Shown: positions 1 to 13,257 of the stretch, piece by piece
Numbering within the stretch: the stretch's first letter is position 1
Layout of the letters: every line of letters starts with the position of its first letter
Assembly (NCBI GenBank): GCA_963691655.1
Contig: OY829329.1
Coordinates: 6,710,708-6,774,707, forward strand
DNA from: Toxonevra muliebris
Taxonomy: Eukaryota; Arthropoda; Insecta; Diptera; Pallopteridae
Length of the DNA: 64,000 bases
Direction of reading: 5' to 3'
Position numbers and translations under genes: made by a program
Notes under the pieces: model-generated
Told to the model about the DNA's origin: nothing
Database searches by the model: none
What the model saw: only the letters and a program-made list of their open reading frames with translations

Positions 1-783
1 TTCTTGTTTTACTTTTATGTTTATTATTATTATTATTTTAAACGCGTAAAAATGTAATTTTCACATTTATGTATTTAATTCTCGCTTTCTTTTCTGCATG
101 AAATGCAATTATTTTCTTAAAGTTTTTAATTTTCTTTTACGTTTTCTACTTCTTTTTTTGTTTTTACTTGGGAGTCTTCTTCATTTGCTTCTCCGTCTGC
201 AAAAGTGTAATAGTAGCAGTAAGTAGCAGTCAAGCAGTCAGGCATCCATTCACTCATCTCTGCCTGTGCCGGAAGCGGAAATTTAACTTTGCGCATGTGA
301 TTAATGAAGTTTAAATGATGTGCGTAGTGAACGTGACTTTTTCACCACAAAATGTATTAAAAAGTAATAATAATGAAGAATGAAAAAATTTCGTATTTTT
401 TTTTTTTATTAAATAAACACACGAAAATTCAAAAAAATTATTTAAAGCTATAAACGTGTACCGCCACCGCTTTTTCCTTAAAGTAGTCAACGGTGATGAA
501 ATAAAAATTTCTTCATTATAACCGGAATATGGAGTGAAAATATGAGCCGTACTGAGCAGAAGTAGAAAATACGATGAAAGAAAAGTAGCACCAGCATAAA
601 CACTTAGTAATGAAAAAAGTTAAAAAGTTGTTGAGAAAATAGTTAAAAAGTTGAATGACTAGAAAATAGTAATAAAAATGTTTTTTTTTTAATATTAATT
701 CAGATAGGCCGCCCATTGTTTTATAACTTTGTTGGATTTTGATTAAATGAAAATAAATTCAATTGACAAATGCAAATTTGCAT

Positions 784-785
<2 letters not shown>

Positions 786-814
<29 letters not shown>
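786..814. repeat. (AG)n microsatellite
   Basis: About 14 perfect AG dinucleotides. Similar CT/GA tracts recur throughout the window and are potential GAGA-factor sites, but none has a promoter beside it that I can recognise. Confidence 0.95.
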
Positions 815-818
<4 letters not shown>

Positions 819-2141
819 AAACATTTTCAACTATTGTCTTACTCTCAAAATGGGTAGTCGAATTTTCAACTGATTTGAATCCAACAATATCAACGCTGAT
901 ATCATTTTCAACAACATATCAACTTTTCAATATAAGTAAGTACATCCTCATTTATTATCCTTTCACTAAATGTAACAATTTTTAACTTCAGAAAAAAAAA
1001 AAATAAATATTATTTTAATCCTACTATAACAATTTCTTGAACTTGATTTCAAAATCACAATGTTTGTGTGTGTAGTTGCATTAATATCATATAATAACAA
1101 CAACAGCAGCATAAACTATTGTAAATCAATTTTTCTGCTATAATACTAAACCAGCTTCAATAACAACAAAATGCTCAGACTTACAAAGACAAATAATGGC
1201 ATAATGCCAGCAAAATATCTAACGTCGCAAACATAATTTAGTTGAAAGAAAAAAAACTACATCCAACGGCAAGAGCCAAAACAAAAAAAAAAAGCCCCCA
1301 AAATAAAGAAACGACGACGGCCAGCAAACAAAATCGATTATGTTATTGATGCCAAAATATTTGTACTTAAATTTTATTAAAAACGCAACCATATAGAGTA
1401 GAGAAGTCTTAGTTGGTTTTTAATGATTTTATAAATACGCTACAATGAAAAAAAAAGTGCATAAGATCGGTTCAAAAAAATTCATAATTTTAAGAGAGAA
1501 AGAGAATATCTCCTTCTTTTAATAATCAATAAATTTTGCACATTCCCTAGGAAATAAACTTCTAATCTCTTTTTCTTTTTCTTGCCTGCAAAGTGTTTGA
1601 GAAACTTATCGACTGTGTAAAAAAAGAGAGCAGACATTTATCTTAGTATGCGGTTCTTGTTAGCCATGGTGGTGTGCTGACCTTTCTCTCTTGTTTACAA
1701 AGCAACCATCGACCTGTTCAAGTTGAATTTATACCAGGTGAAGTTACCAGCACCTCATTCTTCTTCTTTTTCTGTGGTCAATATCATAAGCTGTCACAAT
1801 TATTGTTTACTTTTGATTATTTGTTTACGTTTGTTCTCTATTTTTACATTCTCTTCACGCCGCCATTATGGCCGCAACAACAAAGATGTGTTGTTATTAT
1901 TTTTTTTTTTTGTACGGCTGATTTTGACATTTTATGATATCTGATGCAACAACAAATATGTGTTTTTTTTTGCAAAGATGAAATTGTTGTAATGTTGCTA
2001 TCACCTTCGACATGATTTCACCATGGACCTGTTAGTTTCTAGTTACCAAATACAACGTAATTATCAGTTCTCTCACTCTCACACTTTTTGAGCAATGTGA
2101 ACATAAAATTTAGTTTGCGTTTGCCCATATACCATTATTAT

Positions 2142-2160
2142 TCTCTCTCTCTCTCTCTCT
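2142..2160. repeat. (CT)n microsatellite
   Basis: Perfect CT run of about nine units. It lies 60 bases before the short palindrome at 2221-2258. Confidence 0.9.
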
Positions 2161-2220
2161 GAGAACACAATAACAACAGTTAAGCAAACCTTCAAACCAA
2201 GAAGTTTAAAAAGAGAGAAG

Positions 2221-2258
2221 AAAAAATAATGGCGACGGTATAGCCGCCATTATTTTTT
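2221..2258. repeat. short palindrome, 14-bp arms
   Basis: Perfect 14-bp arms (left arm AAAAAATAATGGCG, 2221-2234; right arm 2245-2258) around a 10-base loop. Each arm contains GCCAT/ATGGC, the core recognised by the Pho/YY1 family in animals. Whether this is a protein site or chance is not decided by the sequence. Confidence 0.6.
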
Positions 2259-5164
2259 GTAGAAGTGAGTGAAAGTGGGGGAAAACAGATAGAATAAGAT
2301 GGCGAACTTTACGTAATGGTGTATACTGCGCTCTCAGTTTACTGCGATTATGTACCGCCCGCCATAAAAAAAAAAAAAAAAGAAGCAATAACAACAACAA
2401 AATTGATCGACTCATTTCTGAATAAGCAAATTCTCTCTCAGAAAGGAGGACATTTTTGTTGCTTAACCCTTCATCAAGATTGTTCTTTTCGCCCCTCATG
2501 AAATATTAATGGAATGAGATACATTTTTTCACCACAAATAAAGCCAAAACATAAATTAAGTTATTTCAAAAATAATGTGTCCAAAAGAAATTATATCCAA
2601 ACTTAAAAATTAATTCATAGTCTTCAACCAAAAAATATAAATGTGCAGTTAAGCAAATAAATAAACAGAAATAAACCATATCTAGTGAGATATGATAAAC
2701 CAAACGCAGCACGTAGCGTAACAACATTGAAAATTTTGTGAAAGAAAGCAAGCAAAATGTCAATGTCCATCGAAAATGCATAAATAACAAACAAAACTAT
2801 AGAAAAATATAGAAAACTAGTTAAGCAACGCAAAAAAAAAAAAAAAAAAAACAAGATATGTAAAAATAGCAGCGTACCAAACTATCAGTATCATTGCAAT
2901 CTCTAGAGAGCAAGGAGAAGAAAAAAAAATGAAAAGTGAAAAAACTACTAGAGTATTATCGCTTTTGGGAGTTTTATTAAAAGAGACTGACTACCGAGTT
3001 ACTGAGTGAACTTATGCGCAAAAATTTGCTTAAACTAAATTTATTATACGTTAAAATAACAAAGGACAGTGGCAGATGTCAAGGGACAGGAAGGGACGAT
3101 GAACGGCACAGAGATAGAAAAGATAAAGATGCAGATGAATAGTGATAGTGATGGCAGAGCTATTTTGCATAAAAAAAATAGTACAGAAAAGAAAAGCGTG
3201 GTAAAATAATAAGTACAAAGAAAAAGGATAACGAACAGACAGCAACAGCAACGGCAACGGCAACATCAAAAACAACAAGAGATAGGAAGCGATGAGAAGC
3301 ACACACAAATATGCAGCAATTTATGATAAATAAAATAAAAGTAAAAAAAAAATAGTTTGAATTGAGAAAACAAAAAGAGCAACACATAGTAAAGTGAACT
3401 TGCTTTATACTGGCTGTTATTATTGTTGTTGTTTGTTTTTGGCTGAGTGCTAGTGATGTTAGCTTGAAGTGGGTGTGTTAACTCTACAAGCAGTAAACAA
3501 TTGTGCTAATGGAGTGAAAGGATATAAAAACACAGCAGGATACATACATATATACATTTAGCTAACTGTGCATATGCAAGACTGTCTATATATATAGTTT
3601 TATTTTTTCACGGTGCTTGCTTAAATTTTAGAGATAAATAAAAGTGAAAACTATGCGCAAAGTAAGTGCATCATAGCAAAGTGTTTATACTGTCAAAATG
3701 CTGAAGCATACTTTTAGCTGTTTCAAGTATTTTAATAAAGTAAATTATCATTGAGCTAAATAGGTACTTGGTATGCTCTTTAGCATGCTCTGGAGGATTT
3801 AAAATCAATGATAAAATAATTTGAGAAACTAGCCTGCATATGATTTAGTATTAATATTACATTCAAACTTTCGAATCATAGTCTATTTTGTGGCTGGTAA
3901 TAAACAGTTGTTTATGACTTGATGTTATTTAAAAACTACAACAATGTTTTTTACTTAAAATCAAAAGTGCCTGTTAGCAAATTGTTTCAATAAAGAAAAA
4001 AAATTCTTTAAAAATCATTGACTTTAAGCAAAAGTGTGTGCCCCAAAATTAAGTTTCAGTCATAACTTTAATAATAATAAAAAGTAAAATTTTGCAACAT
4101 ACTTTTAGGTTGAAAAAATTATTACTAGGTTACTTCAAAGCAATCAAGTTCAAGTACACTTTACTTATTTAAATATATATTCTATTCTTATATAATTCAT
4201 ATGTAAAACCCACATAATTCTAATTTGGACACAATTTCAAATTAAATATTTATCCTTTTGTTGTCTGCATAAAGCCTAAAACTATACTTTAGTTTGGTGA
4301 AGTTCTATCTATCAACATCATTTACTGACATTAAGCTTACGTAAAATCAAAGTCTAATCGGATTAAAGTAATGTTCTTTTGTTTATCTTCTTGTTTTTCA
4401 ATCTCTTACTACTCTCCCTCCACTCTGCTTCACTTTCACATCTTCTACACTACTTAAAATTTATTTATTGCAATTACGGCTGTAAAACTTTTGTTGTTAT
4501 TTTTACTTGTAAACTGCAATGCAGTTTTGCAGCTTTGCGATTAATTATTTTGCTTACTTAAAATAAAAATAAATTATGTATTGTGTTGGTGTTTGAGCTT
4601 CCAAGTGCAACTTTAGTTTTTCAGATTAATTTTGTTGCTGTTTGTTCTTTTCATGAGCGTTTGCAGCTTTTTTCTTTAAAAAAAAAAAAAAAAAAAAAAC
4701 CATTTACGTTTCGTCCTCATTTCTGGCTTCATTCTCTTTGAAGTTTAATTTGAAATTGTGTAGTAAAGCTTTTTTATTTATAAATAAATGCATATGCACA
4801 TTTATATTGTATGAAGTAGTGCTTTGGATATTCGCTTATTCGAGTTGTACCTGGATACCCAGGGTTTTCGGTTATTAATCAGGTATTATTATGATGGATA
4901 CCCATGAATATCTATCGAATATTCACGGAAGTAAACTGATTTAAAAAAAATAAATAAAATTAAAATTGCTGAATTTTCGGGTACCCACTCAATTGTTAGG
5001 CACTTGTTAACCGAAATAGACGGCTACCTAAGACATAGAGTAATACCCACATATTCGGGAACCCGTCAAGTAATACCATGACGGCTATCAAGAGCACTAG
5101 TATAAAGCAATTTTCTTCTTTTTTTTCGATTAAAATGTTCATACTTTAATCTAGCAAAAAGTAT

Positions 5165-5208
5165 GTGCATGTTAAAAATAATATTAGTGCATGTTAAAAA
5201 TAATATTA
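5165..5208. repeat. 22-bp direct tandem duplication
   Basis: Two identical 22-bp units beginning GTGCATGTTAAAA (5165-5186, 5187-5208), followed by the first six bases of a third. A simple local duplication. Confidence 0.9.
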
Positions 5209-5955
5209 GTGCATTCAAAAATAGTGATTTATGTGGTATAAAATAATAAGCGGGTTAAAATTTATAGATATGGTGCTCATATTTTCGTATGACTTTAGAA
5301 TTTTTTTTGTTGCGTTTCCGTTATTATTAAATCAGCGAGGATAAAATTGTAAAAACAACAATAAGCGCCTTTAAGGGAGATGCGTATTGTATAGGAGAGT
5401 GAGATTGGGCATTTGATTGTTTTTGTTTTTTCATTATTATAGAACAAAAAAAAAAAAAAAAGACAAAAACAAAACTAAGTAAATGCAAGAGAGATGAGTA
5501 CCTACAAATGAGAGTGGAGTTTGCATCTATTTCCGTTACCTGAGTTTGTTGTTTACTAGGATTACAATAAAAACGAGCACATGCAAGAGATACGTAAAAA
5601 TTTCTAAAAAAAAAAAAGCATGAAAGAGAATTGCATATAAGAGTGAACTACAAATTTGAATTGAGCGCTGTGATCATTGTTGTTGGTTGTTTTTTCTTTT
5701 CTAATACAATCAAGCAAATAAGATAAACCGTTATATAAATTGTTTACAACAACAAAAATAAATGCAAAAGGGATGAGCACGTTGTGAACGTACATATTTT
5801 CTCCCATTTCTAGATCTCTCTCTCTCTCCTTTCCACATATTACAGCCGATTTGTCGGTTGCCCCTCAATTAAACGACTCTTGAAAGAACGGTAAACCTAA
5901 CCTCTCTCTTCAGTCGCAATCTCTGAATCTACAAATACTCACGCACATACGTTAG

Positions 5956-5995
5956 TCTCTCTTGACTATAAAGACTCTCTCTTGACTATAAAGAC
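5956..5995. repeat. 20-bp direct tandem duplication
   Basis: TCTCTCTTGACTATAAAGAC occurs twice in a row and runs into a CT tract. Confidence 0.9.
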
Positions 5996-8027
5996 TCTCT
6001 CTCTCTATTTCTTTAATATACTGTAATATATAAACATCGCGCAATGACAATAGTGAAATAATAAAGGTGACCATCATTATCAAAACTCTTTTACTGTCAC
6101 TTTTTTCAAAATTTTTCCGAAAACCACAAAAAAAAAACAAATATATAATGGCAAATTTTAGTTTTTATACTTTATAAACATTTTAAACTTTTCAACTGCT
6201 AAAAATGTTTAAATTTGGTAAATATTCTTTTTTTTTTGTTTTTTTTTTTGTAATACACACGAAATTTTCTAAATTCTTTTTAGAAACTTTTCAAAACTTA
6301 GCACTTTCAAATCTCATAGCACGGGATAAATACAATACAACTTATAACCCAACACAAATAAATAGTACAAAACAACGCTAACTAACATAAAAAAAAAACT
6401 TAAACAAAAATGCTTGGTTTAGAAAAGTTGAGGTCAACCCAAAACTTATATGAATGCATTCTGAAAATAAAACGGTGAAGAAAAATAAAAACAAGAAAAT
6501 GAAAACTGAAGAAAATTTCTACAAAAATAAAAATTTACTCTCAAATTCTTTTTTTTGTTTTGCCATTGTCATTTACAAAGTTGTTTTGGTTGCAATTTCG
6601 ATTAACTAAAATTGAAAATTTACAAATATAAAAAAATATATGAGAGAAATTTTGAAAAATGCATCACAGAAAATGGAAGTGCATGAGATATTTTGCATAA
6701 ATAACAAACCAGAATTTAGTATGGAACAGAAAGAGAGAGAGAGCGAAAGAGGGCAAGATGAAAAACAAATGAAAGAGAGTGCGGGATGTGCATGAAGAGT
6801 AATGTAAGCACATAAAACCGTTACAGTTTCACGAATAATTTTGTGAAAATAGTGAAACAAACGAAAACTAAAAAAGCTTAGAAATGCTAAAATGGAAATT
6901 GCGAATTTATTATGCAGGACATCAATGTGAATCTAACTCATGTGCACACACATACATACATACATATTCAAACATGCATACAAAGTGATGTGCCAAAACT
7001 TCCGCTACACAAGTTTTTGGTAAACGATAAGCGCATAACTGTAAATTGTTAGTATGTATGTATGTATGTTGTAAACAAGTATGCATATGTATGTGGACGA
7101 AGAACAGCGAACATGTTTACCAAGGGGTCAAAGTTATTTGCGCTAAACTACTTTGTAGTTTTGTATGAACCCACAGGTGAGACTCCTCAACGTAGCAGTA
7201 GAAATCAGTGAAGAGGGAAGGCGGGAGCAGAAGTAGCAGCGGCTATGCACTCAAAGCATATTTAGTTACAACTAAAACAATGACACTTTGTGTGCAAATG
7301 TGTACGAAATTCTGGTTTGTTGTGGCAACACAATTTAAACAACAACAAAAATCGAAAGTACCAAGAGTAGAGGAAGGCGTGAGTAGAGGAAAAGAATGTG
7401 AGTTGAAGAAAACTATCATTTGGAGAAGAGTATAAGTGAGAGGAGATCAAGCGAGCATAAGAAAGTTTGCATTGGTGGTGTGTGTGTAAGTGTGTGAATG
7501 GAAGCATATGGAAATGAGTCACAAAAAGGTTAAGGCATATAAAACTTTTGCTCTGTCATTTGTGTTTGCCTAGATTTTTGTTGGTGCTGGTTGAGGTCAC
7601 AGCAAAACAACAAAAAAGTTTATTATTGTATTTGCCTTCTCTTATTTTTCGTTCGCCCTTCAAGTATGTATGTATGTATGTGTTTATTTGTTTGCTTGTT
7701 TGTTTGTATATGCAAGCGCGCTCGTGAATAAGAAAATGGAGCAGGAAATAATGAAAGATGCAAATGCCTTTTTTTTTAAACATTTTTAAATGTGTTTAAA
7801 GGACACAGGTGATGAGCACAGTGAAGCAATAAAACGTTATGGTAGTAGTTCTGAGATATGTAAATATAGTAAAGGTATACAATTCTCGATTATAACAAAA
7901 TCTTAGAAATTGATCAAGTGAAAACCAGGACAACGATTTCATTTAAAGTTTTTGATGCTTCACAAATATGTAGGTAAGAAATTGTCGATATTTCTGAACC
8001 AAAATTACTCTATACCAAAGGTGCAGC

Positions 8028-8245
8028 AAGCACATTTGTTTTTGTAAAATCGCTTAGGCATAAGCTGGGCATTTCTCATCTCTCTTCTTTGCCTATACCG
8101 AAGTATAAAGCAACAACACTTTCGTATACTTTGTTGGTCTTCAACGTAGATTTTGTTGTTGTCTAACGTATGAGGTTATAATAATAAAGTTTATATGTAT
8201 TGGTGTTTGCACTTCCATAGGAAACTTTTGGGCACTCCTGCTCTA
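8028..8245 (+). repeat. dispersed repeat, copy 1 (uninterrupted)
   Basis: This ~220-bp segment recurs in reverse orientation at 47635-48420. There 8028-8180 matches 48254-48420 and 8180-8245 matches 47635-47700, so this copy is contiguous and the other is split. Shared landmarks include the inverse of CATACGAAAGTGTTGTTGC and the phrase TTTGGGCACT. No terminal inverted repeat or coding potential was seen, so the class is unknown. Confidence 0.75.
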
Positions 8246-10097
8246 TACCGTTACTCTTACATTTTTTATTATATCACACACTGACGAAATCTCCCTCATT
8301 CTCTCAGGAGTATTATTGAAAACAAAATCAGTTAGACTCTCTCTCTCGCTCTCTCGCTCTGAGAAGTGAAACAAAATCGGTAAGAAGTAAAATACAGGTG
8401 AACTTACTCTCTCTTTTGATAGTTTCTTTCACATTTTTTTCCCCTCTCTCCCGCCATTATTGGAATATGGTGGAAAACAAAACCCAGCATAAAAAACAGA
8501 TCTACATGAAGTGCAAAATATGCTCACATGAAATAATTAAACCATTAATGATTATCTACAACTATTTTTACAGTTACTTCAAATAACCCAGCATTTTATA
8601 CCACTGTAGTTAACAATAATGCAATTTGCATGTAGTCTCTGGTTGTTTATCTGCATATGTACAAGATAAATACAAACATATATATAGAGGTTTGCACACA
8701 TTCACAAACACACACAGTTTGCACAAGTTTAAAACGGTTGGAAAATACAAACAAAAGGCAGCAATCAGTTGCCCAAATACAAATACGTGCTTTGAATTTT
8801 AAAATGTTTAGTAGATAATACCTAATGCTAGCATGGGCTACACGAAAATGAAGTAACATTAAGAAAACAGTAAAAAGAGGAAGCGGTAAAGGAAATGGAA
8901 GGACACCCTTTGCTTTTAAATTTTTATATATAAAGTTGATTAACATACAAAAGTAATATCATTAATATTTAATTACATATTCGATGGAGTATTGGTGTGA
9001 AATTGATAATTGAATTTTTGTACAAGCAAGTATAAAAAATTGAGAATTATATGAAGCGCTACTGTGTATGTAAATTACATGCCTAGGCGTGTATTTAAAT
9101 ATGTAATGTATGTAGTAGAGTAATATTATTTGTGGGGTGCTGTTTGGCACCTAGAGCGATCTGTATATATGTATTACAACACTGAAATTTTCATAATGAA
9201 TATTAATTAACACCATAACACCCATTAGTATTTTTAATCAATTTTTTTAATTTTTTTTTTTTAAATTTTTTTTTAAATTTATATTTTTAATAATAATGAT
9301 GCAGACAATTATGTGTAAGCAGCTATTAAAATAAAGTAATTTTCGCATTCAAATATATATATATATATATGTGGATTCATAATGAGTTGCCAACTACTTA
9401 CATTTTTTGAGATGATCAACACGCAGCCAATTTAGGAAATATGCACTTTCATTTGATAGTTATTAACACTTTAAAACACTTAAAATCTGTTTATATTCAA
9501 GTTCCGCATTTAATTTTAAAGACTTTCAATAATTTTTTGTACAATAATAACGTATAAATAGGAATTAAAAAAAAATATTTTACTGCACTTATTTTTTCTT
9601 TTCTTTTTTTATTTGCGTAGATCTTTACATTTGCACTTACAGACTCGACTACTTCATTTGCCGCTATTGATGAAACTGTTAGATTAATGTACATAGTTGT
9701 TTTTGTTTGTTTTCTTTCATCCTCTCATAGTCACTAATCGTTTTCACTTTCTCTTGCTCTCATTGGATATCACTCAACTTCAATGGCACCCCTTCCTTTG
9801 CACTTCACTTTTTTTTACTTATTGACCTTACAAAACTCTTTACTTATTGGGCACTTCGGCTTCTTTTAATTAATTTCACGATATTTCGTTAAGGTATTCG
9901 CTCTTCGACGCCATTTCATTCTTCGTAATTATATATCGTGTTCGGCATTGTTTTTGTCAAAGAGATGGGATTGATACAATAGTACAACAACAACATAAGT
10001 ACAATAGCGCAATCATCTCATTTACATACTCTCTGCTCTCTTTGGGATACATTGGATATAAAGTAACGGGTTCACACACACAGGGCTCATTTGCATT

Positions 10098-10146
10098 GAA
10101 AAGAGATTAGCTTATCATTGTAGATGTATAGGTGGCCATCATTATG
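10098..10146 (+). repeat. short dispersed repeat family, copy 1
   Basis: Shares the core ATTGTAGATGTATAGGTGGCCAT with copies at 28950-29021 and 29349-29393 (plus strand) and 15322-15400 and 17107-17190 (minus strand). Function and class unknown. Confidence 0.6.
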
Positions 10147-11721
10147 AGTGAGTTAAAGTCGTTCTTCATCTTCGTACTAAAATACTAGAGCACAAAAAAA
10201 ACAACAACAATATAGTGCACTGTCTTATTTACACTTTGCGCTCTTTGTGCTGCATAAAATTTCAAATAACTAGCCTAAAAATTTCGATGAGTCATTGAGA
10301 GAGTGAGAGAGAGAGAAAGAAAATGGAAAAGAGAGAATTGATATACGCTCTTTTGAAATACATTGAGACTTTTTAACCTCAGAAACTTAGTTAAAAATAT
10401 AATTTATTTATTTTATTATTCAATTAACTAATTATTTTACTAAAAAATGCTATTCTTTTTACAATGACTATCAATTTTCATCCAAGAATTGTATTTCACG
10501 TACACTTAGCAACTCTTAACTCATTGCTAACCAAATAAAAATAAAATAAAATTACAAACATTTAAATAATTATTATTGTTATTATATTATTGCAAAATAA
10601 ACAAACATACAACAACAGCAACAAAAACACTATGAAAGGAAATTACCAATTGAAATCGATTATTTTTATTATTATTACTACAGCTCATATTCATATATGT
10701 ATGTATATGTAATGTCGTTAAAATATACTGATTAAATATCTCATTGAAATATATAAAATATTTATTGCTCATGTAGACACACATATACATGCACACACAC
10801 ACACACACGTGTTTATTATTCAATTTTTCTCATTATTATATTTTAATAAAATATTTTTATTAACAATATTTACAAAATAAATGAATTTTTCATTTACCTA
10901 CAAGTAGCGAGTACAAATTGAAATTGTATTATAAAAAGTGAAAGAACGAAAAAACGAAAAAAAAGAATAAGTAAAAATCCCTTTCAGTCATATTTCTCAA
11001 GTTTCTGCTTCATTTTGCATAAATAAGCACCTATTGTATGGCCAAATTGTGGGTAAAAACGGCGCAGCATAAAAAGAGAAACGCTACAGGTACTTAGTCC
11101 CTCTTTCCCTCTCTCTGAAACACTTAAATGTATGCATTCAAACATTTTCTTCTGCTTTTCATATATCGCTGCCTTTAGTACAATGCAAAGCTATGAAGCA
11201 GCTTGAAAAAGACTTTTTCGTTTTCTTGGCAAAATAACAAAGAAGAAATGCTTAAAATAATATTTCTAAATACTGATTTGATTTGATTTTTACATTTACA
11301 CATAAATACTTACTCATATGTATATACAAATATATACACACACATATATGTAAAATTATGAAGTGAAAAAGTTTGTTTGTTTGTCAAAAACAATCTCTGA
11401 ATTTGCAGTTTTCCTTTGCTTGTTTTTTTTTTACAGTTTGAAAATCACTGTACATCCAATCATAAATAGTATATATGAGAGAGAGAGAGAGAGCTCATGA
11501 AACGACACTGAGAGAGCCGACATCAGTCACTCTCATTCGTATGAGCGCGATCTCCATACATTCATATGAAATAGAAACTCAGCTCTCTCAGTTTCTACTC
11601 ATGTACTCTTGTGTCTATATAAGGTTTCCAAAGCTCACCGCTAGAGGTCCTCTTACATGTAAACAAATGAGATACTGAAATTGCTTTCAGTTCGTTGTTA
11701 CCGCCGGTCTCTGCGACGGGG

Positions 11722-11758
11722 AAACAACAACAAATTTTGAATTTCATGCAATGAATTA
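11722..11758. repeat. half copy of the 56215-56338 foldback arm
   Basis: Matches 36 of 37 bases of the right arm of the foldback element at 56302-56338 (key string TTTCATGCAATGAATTA). The sequence just outside it (an ACGGGGTGTAACGAA-like string) also resembles the flank of the 56215 copy. The opposite arm is missing, so this is a truncated or single-arm copy. Confidence 0.75.
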
Positions 11759-13196
11759 TTACGAAATTATTACGGGGTGTAACGAAATCGATTTTTAAAA
11801 CTTCTTTTAACACTGAACAATCTTTCTAGATGTGAGTTACTTGAACTATTATATACGAAAGTGTAGAAATCTATTGCTAGAGAGCTGCTCTCATGCAGGG
11901 AATTACTGAAATCACTTTAACTTGTCTGAACTAATTTTGGAAAAACAAAAAAGGCATAATTACAATTACAAAAAATTATTTCCTTAAACTATTTTTTGTT
12001 CAAATTTTTTACAAAAACTCACTACCAGAGGGCACCTCCAATAATTCCACAAATCGAAGATATTTATATTACTTGCATAACTGACCGCTAGAGTGCACCC
12101 TACTTGCATTCTTATCAAGAACTCGAAATTAAATTAAACCCAGACAAAACTGTGAAGAAAATTTTGCAAATATTTCCCATGCAGTGTTGAAAATTTTTGA
12201 TTTTTCACGCTTTTCCATTTCTGCTGTTACTTCTTCTGCTTATAATTTCATAAAGTTTTCTTTCACTGAGAAATTGAATTGAAAAAAAAAAAAACAACAA
12301 GAAAGTACGAAAATATTTTCAAGTGATTTCTTCTTCTTGCAAATCATCATTATCATCATCAACCACAACAACAAAAGCAACACATATTCTAAACAAAAAT
12401 GTTTACGCTTGCAGTTATATAAATTCAATAAGACAGCAAACAAAATGAAGCCTTTTTTTTTCTTTTTTCTTCCTACTCAACAACCAATGCCAAAGAGAAG
12501 CCCCCAAAAAAAAAAAATACGTAAATCTTGAGAAATCAAAAACTTTTGAATGCCATGGCATGAAAGTGCAAAAAAAAAAAGTAAAAAATAATCACAATCA
12601 GTGAGTGAAAATCTCTCAAATAAACCGAAAGTGTAAGCATCTCAAATCTTATAAACTTAAAATGAAACATAAAATCCTTTTAAAGAAAATAAAATTGCCA
12701 GCAAAATTCGGTGCTGGAAAAAAAAAATAAACACGCATACATTTTTAAAAAGCATAAATTTGCATTAATGCGAATGCGCGCAATATTTTCTTTCACGTTT
12801 TTTTTTTGTTTTTTTTTCTTAGAGAAGCATGCTTCTTGTATTTACTCATACATAAAGACATGTGTTGATTGTATGATTTTAGGCGCATTTCATATGCAAA
12901 TAAATATTTTTTTTTTAGTTGAAGTTTTTGCAAACTTTTGTGTCTGTGTGTGTGAAAACATATGTAAACAAACAAAAAACATTTGTGTGTGTGTGTGTGC
13001 GTGTGTTTTTGTTGCCACGTTTGTGATTTGATTGTATTATTGTCAGTTTTTCTTAGCAGATTTTCATTTCTTTTTTATTTATTAAGTAAGTACCTGTAAG
13101 TATGCAATGATTTTTTATTTTTTTTTTTTTGTATGATTCGTTTTTGTATTTATAAATCATTTAAGTAAATTTCTGTGATTAAGAGGCATTCACTGT

Positions 13197-13257
13197 GTGA
13201 ATTTAAGAGAGTGAAAAACTTCATATAAGAAAAAAAATTGAAAAGAAAGTGCGGCAC
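13197..13257 (+). repeat. dispersed repeat copy, partner at 44384-44445
   Basis: About 60 bases containing GTGAAAAACTTCATAT, an A-rich stretch and AGTGCGGYAC are shared with 44384-44445 in the same orientation. Class unknown. Confidence 0.55.

Larger units (their letters stand above)
1..8027. other. AT-rich gene-free stretch
   Basis: No coding exon, RNA gene or recognisable transposon protein is seen on either strand. Open frames here are short and built from runs of Phe, Leu, Lys, Cys or Ser, as expected from poly-T, TTG and CT tracts. The stretch holds poly-A/T runs, GA/CT tracts, TATG tetranucleotide runs near 7050-7075 and 7665-7680, and the short repeats listed separately. It could be intronic or intergenic; sequence alone does not decide. 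Confidence 0.7.

Noticed and set aside
7918..7940. GTGAAAACCAGG, resembling the right end of mini-MITE B
   Set aside because: No inverted partner within several hundred bases and only about 12 bases match.
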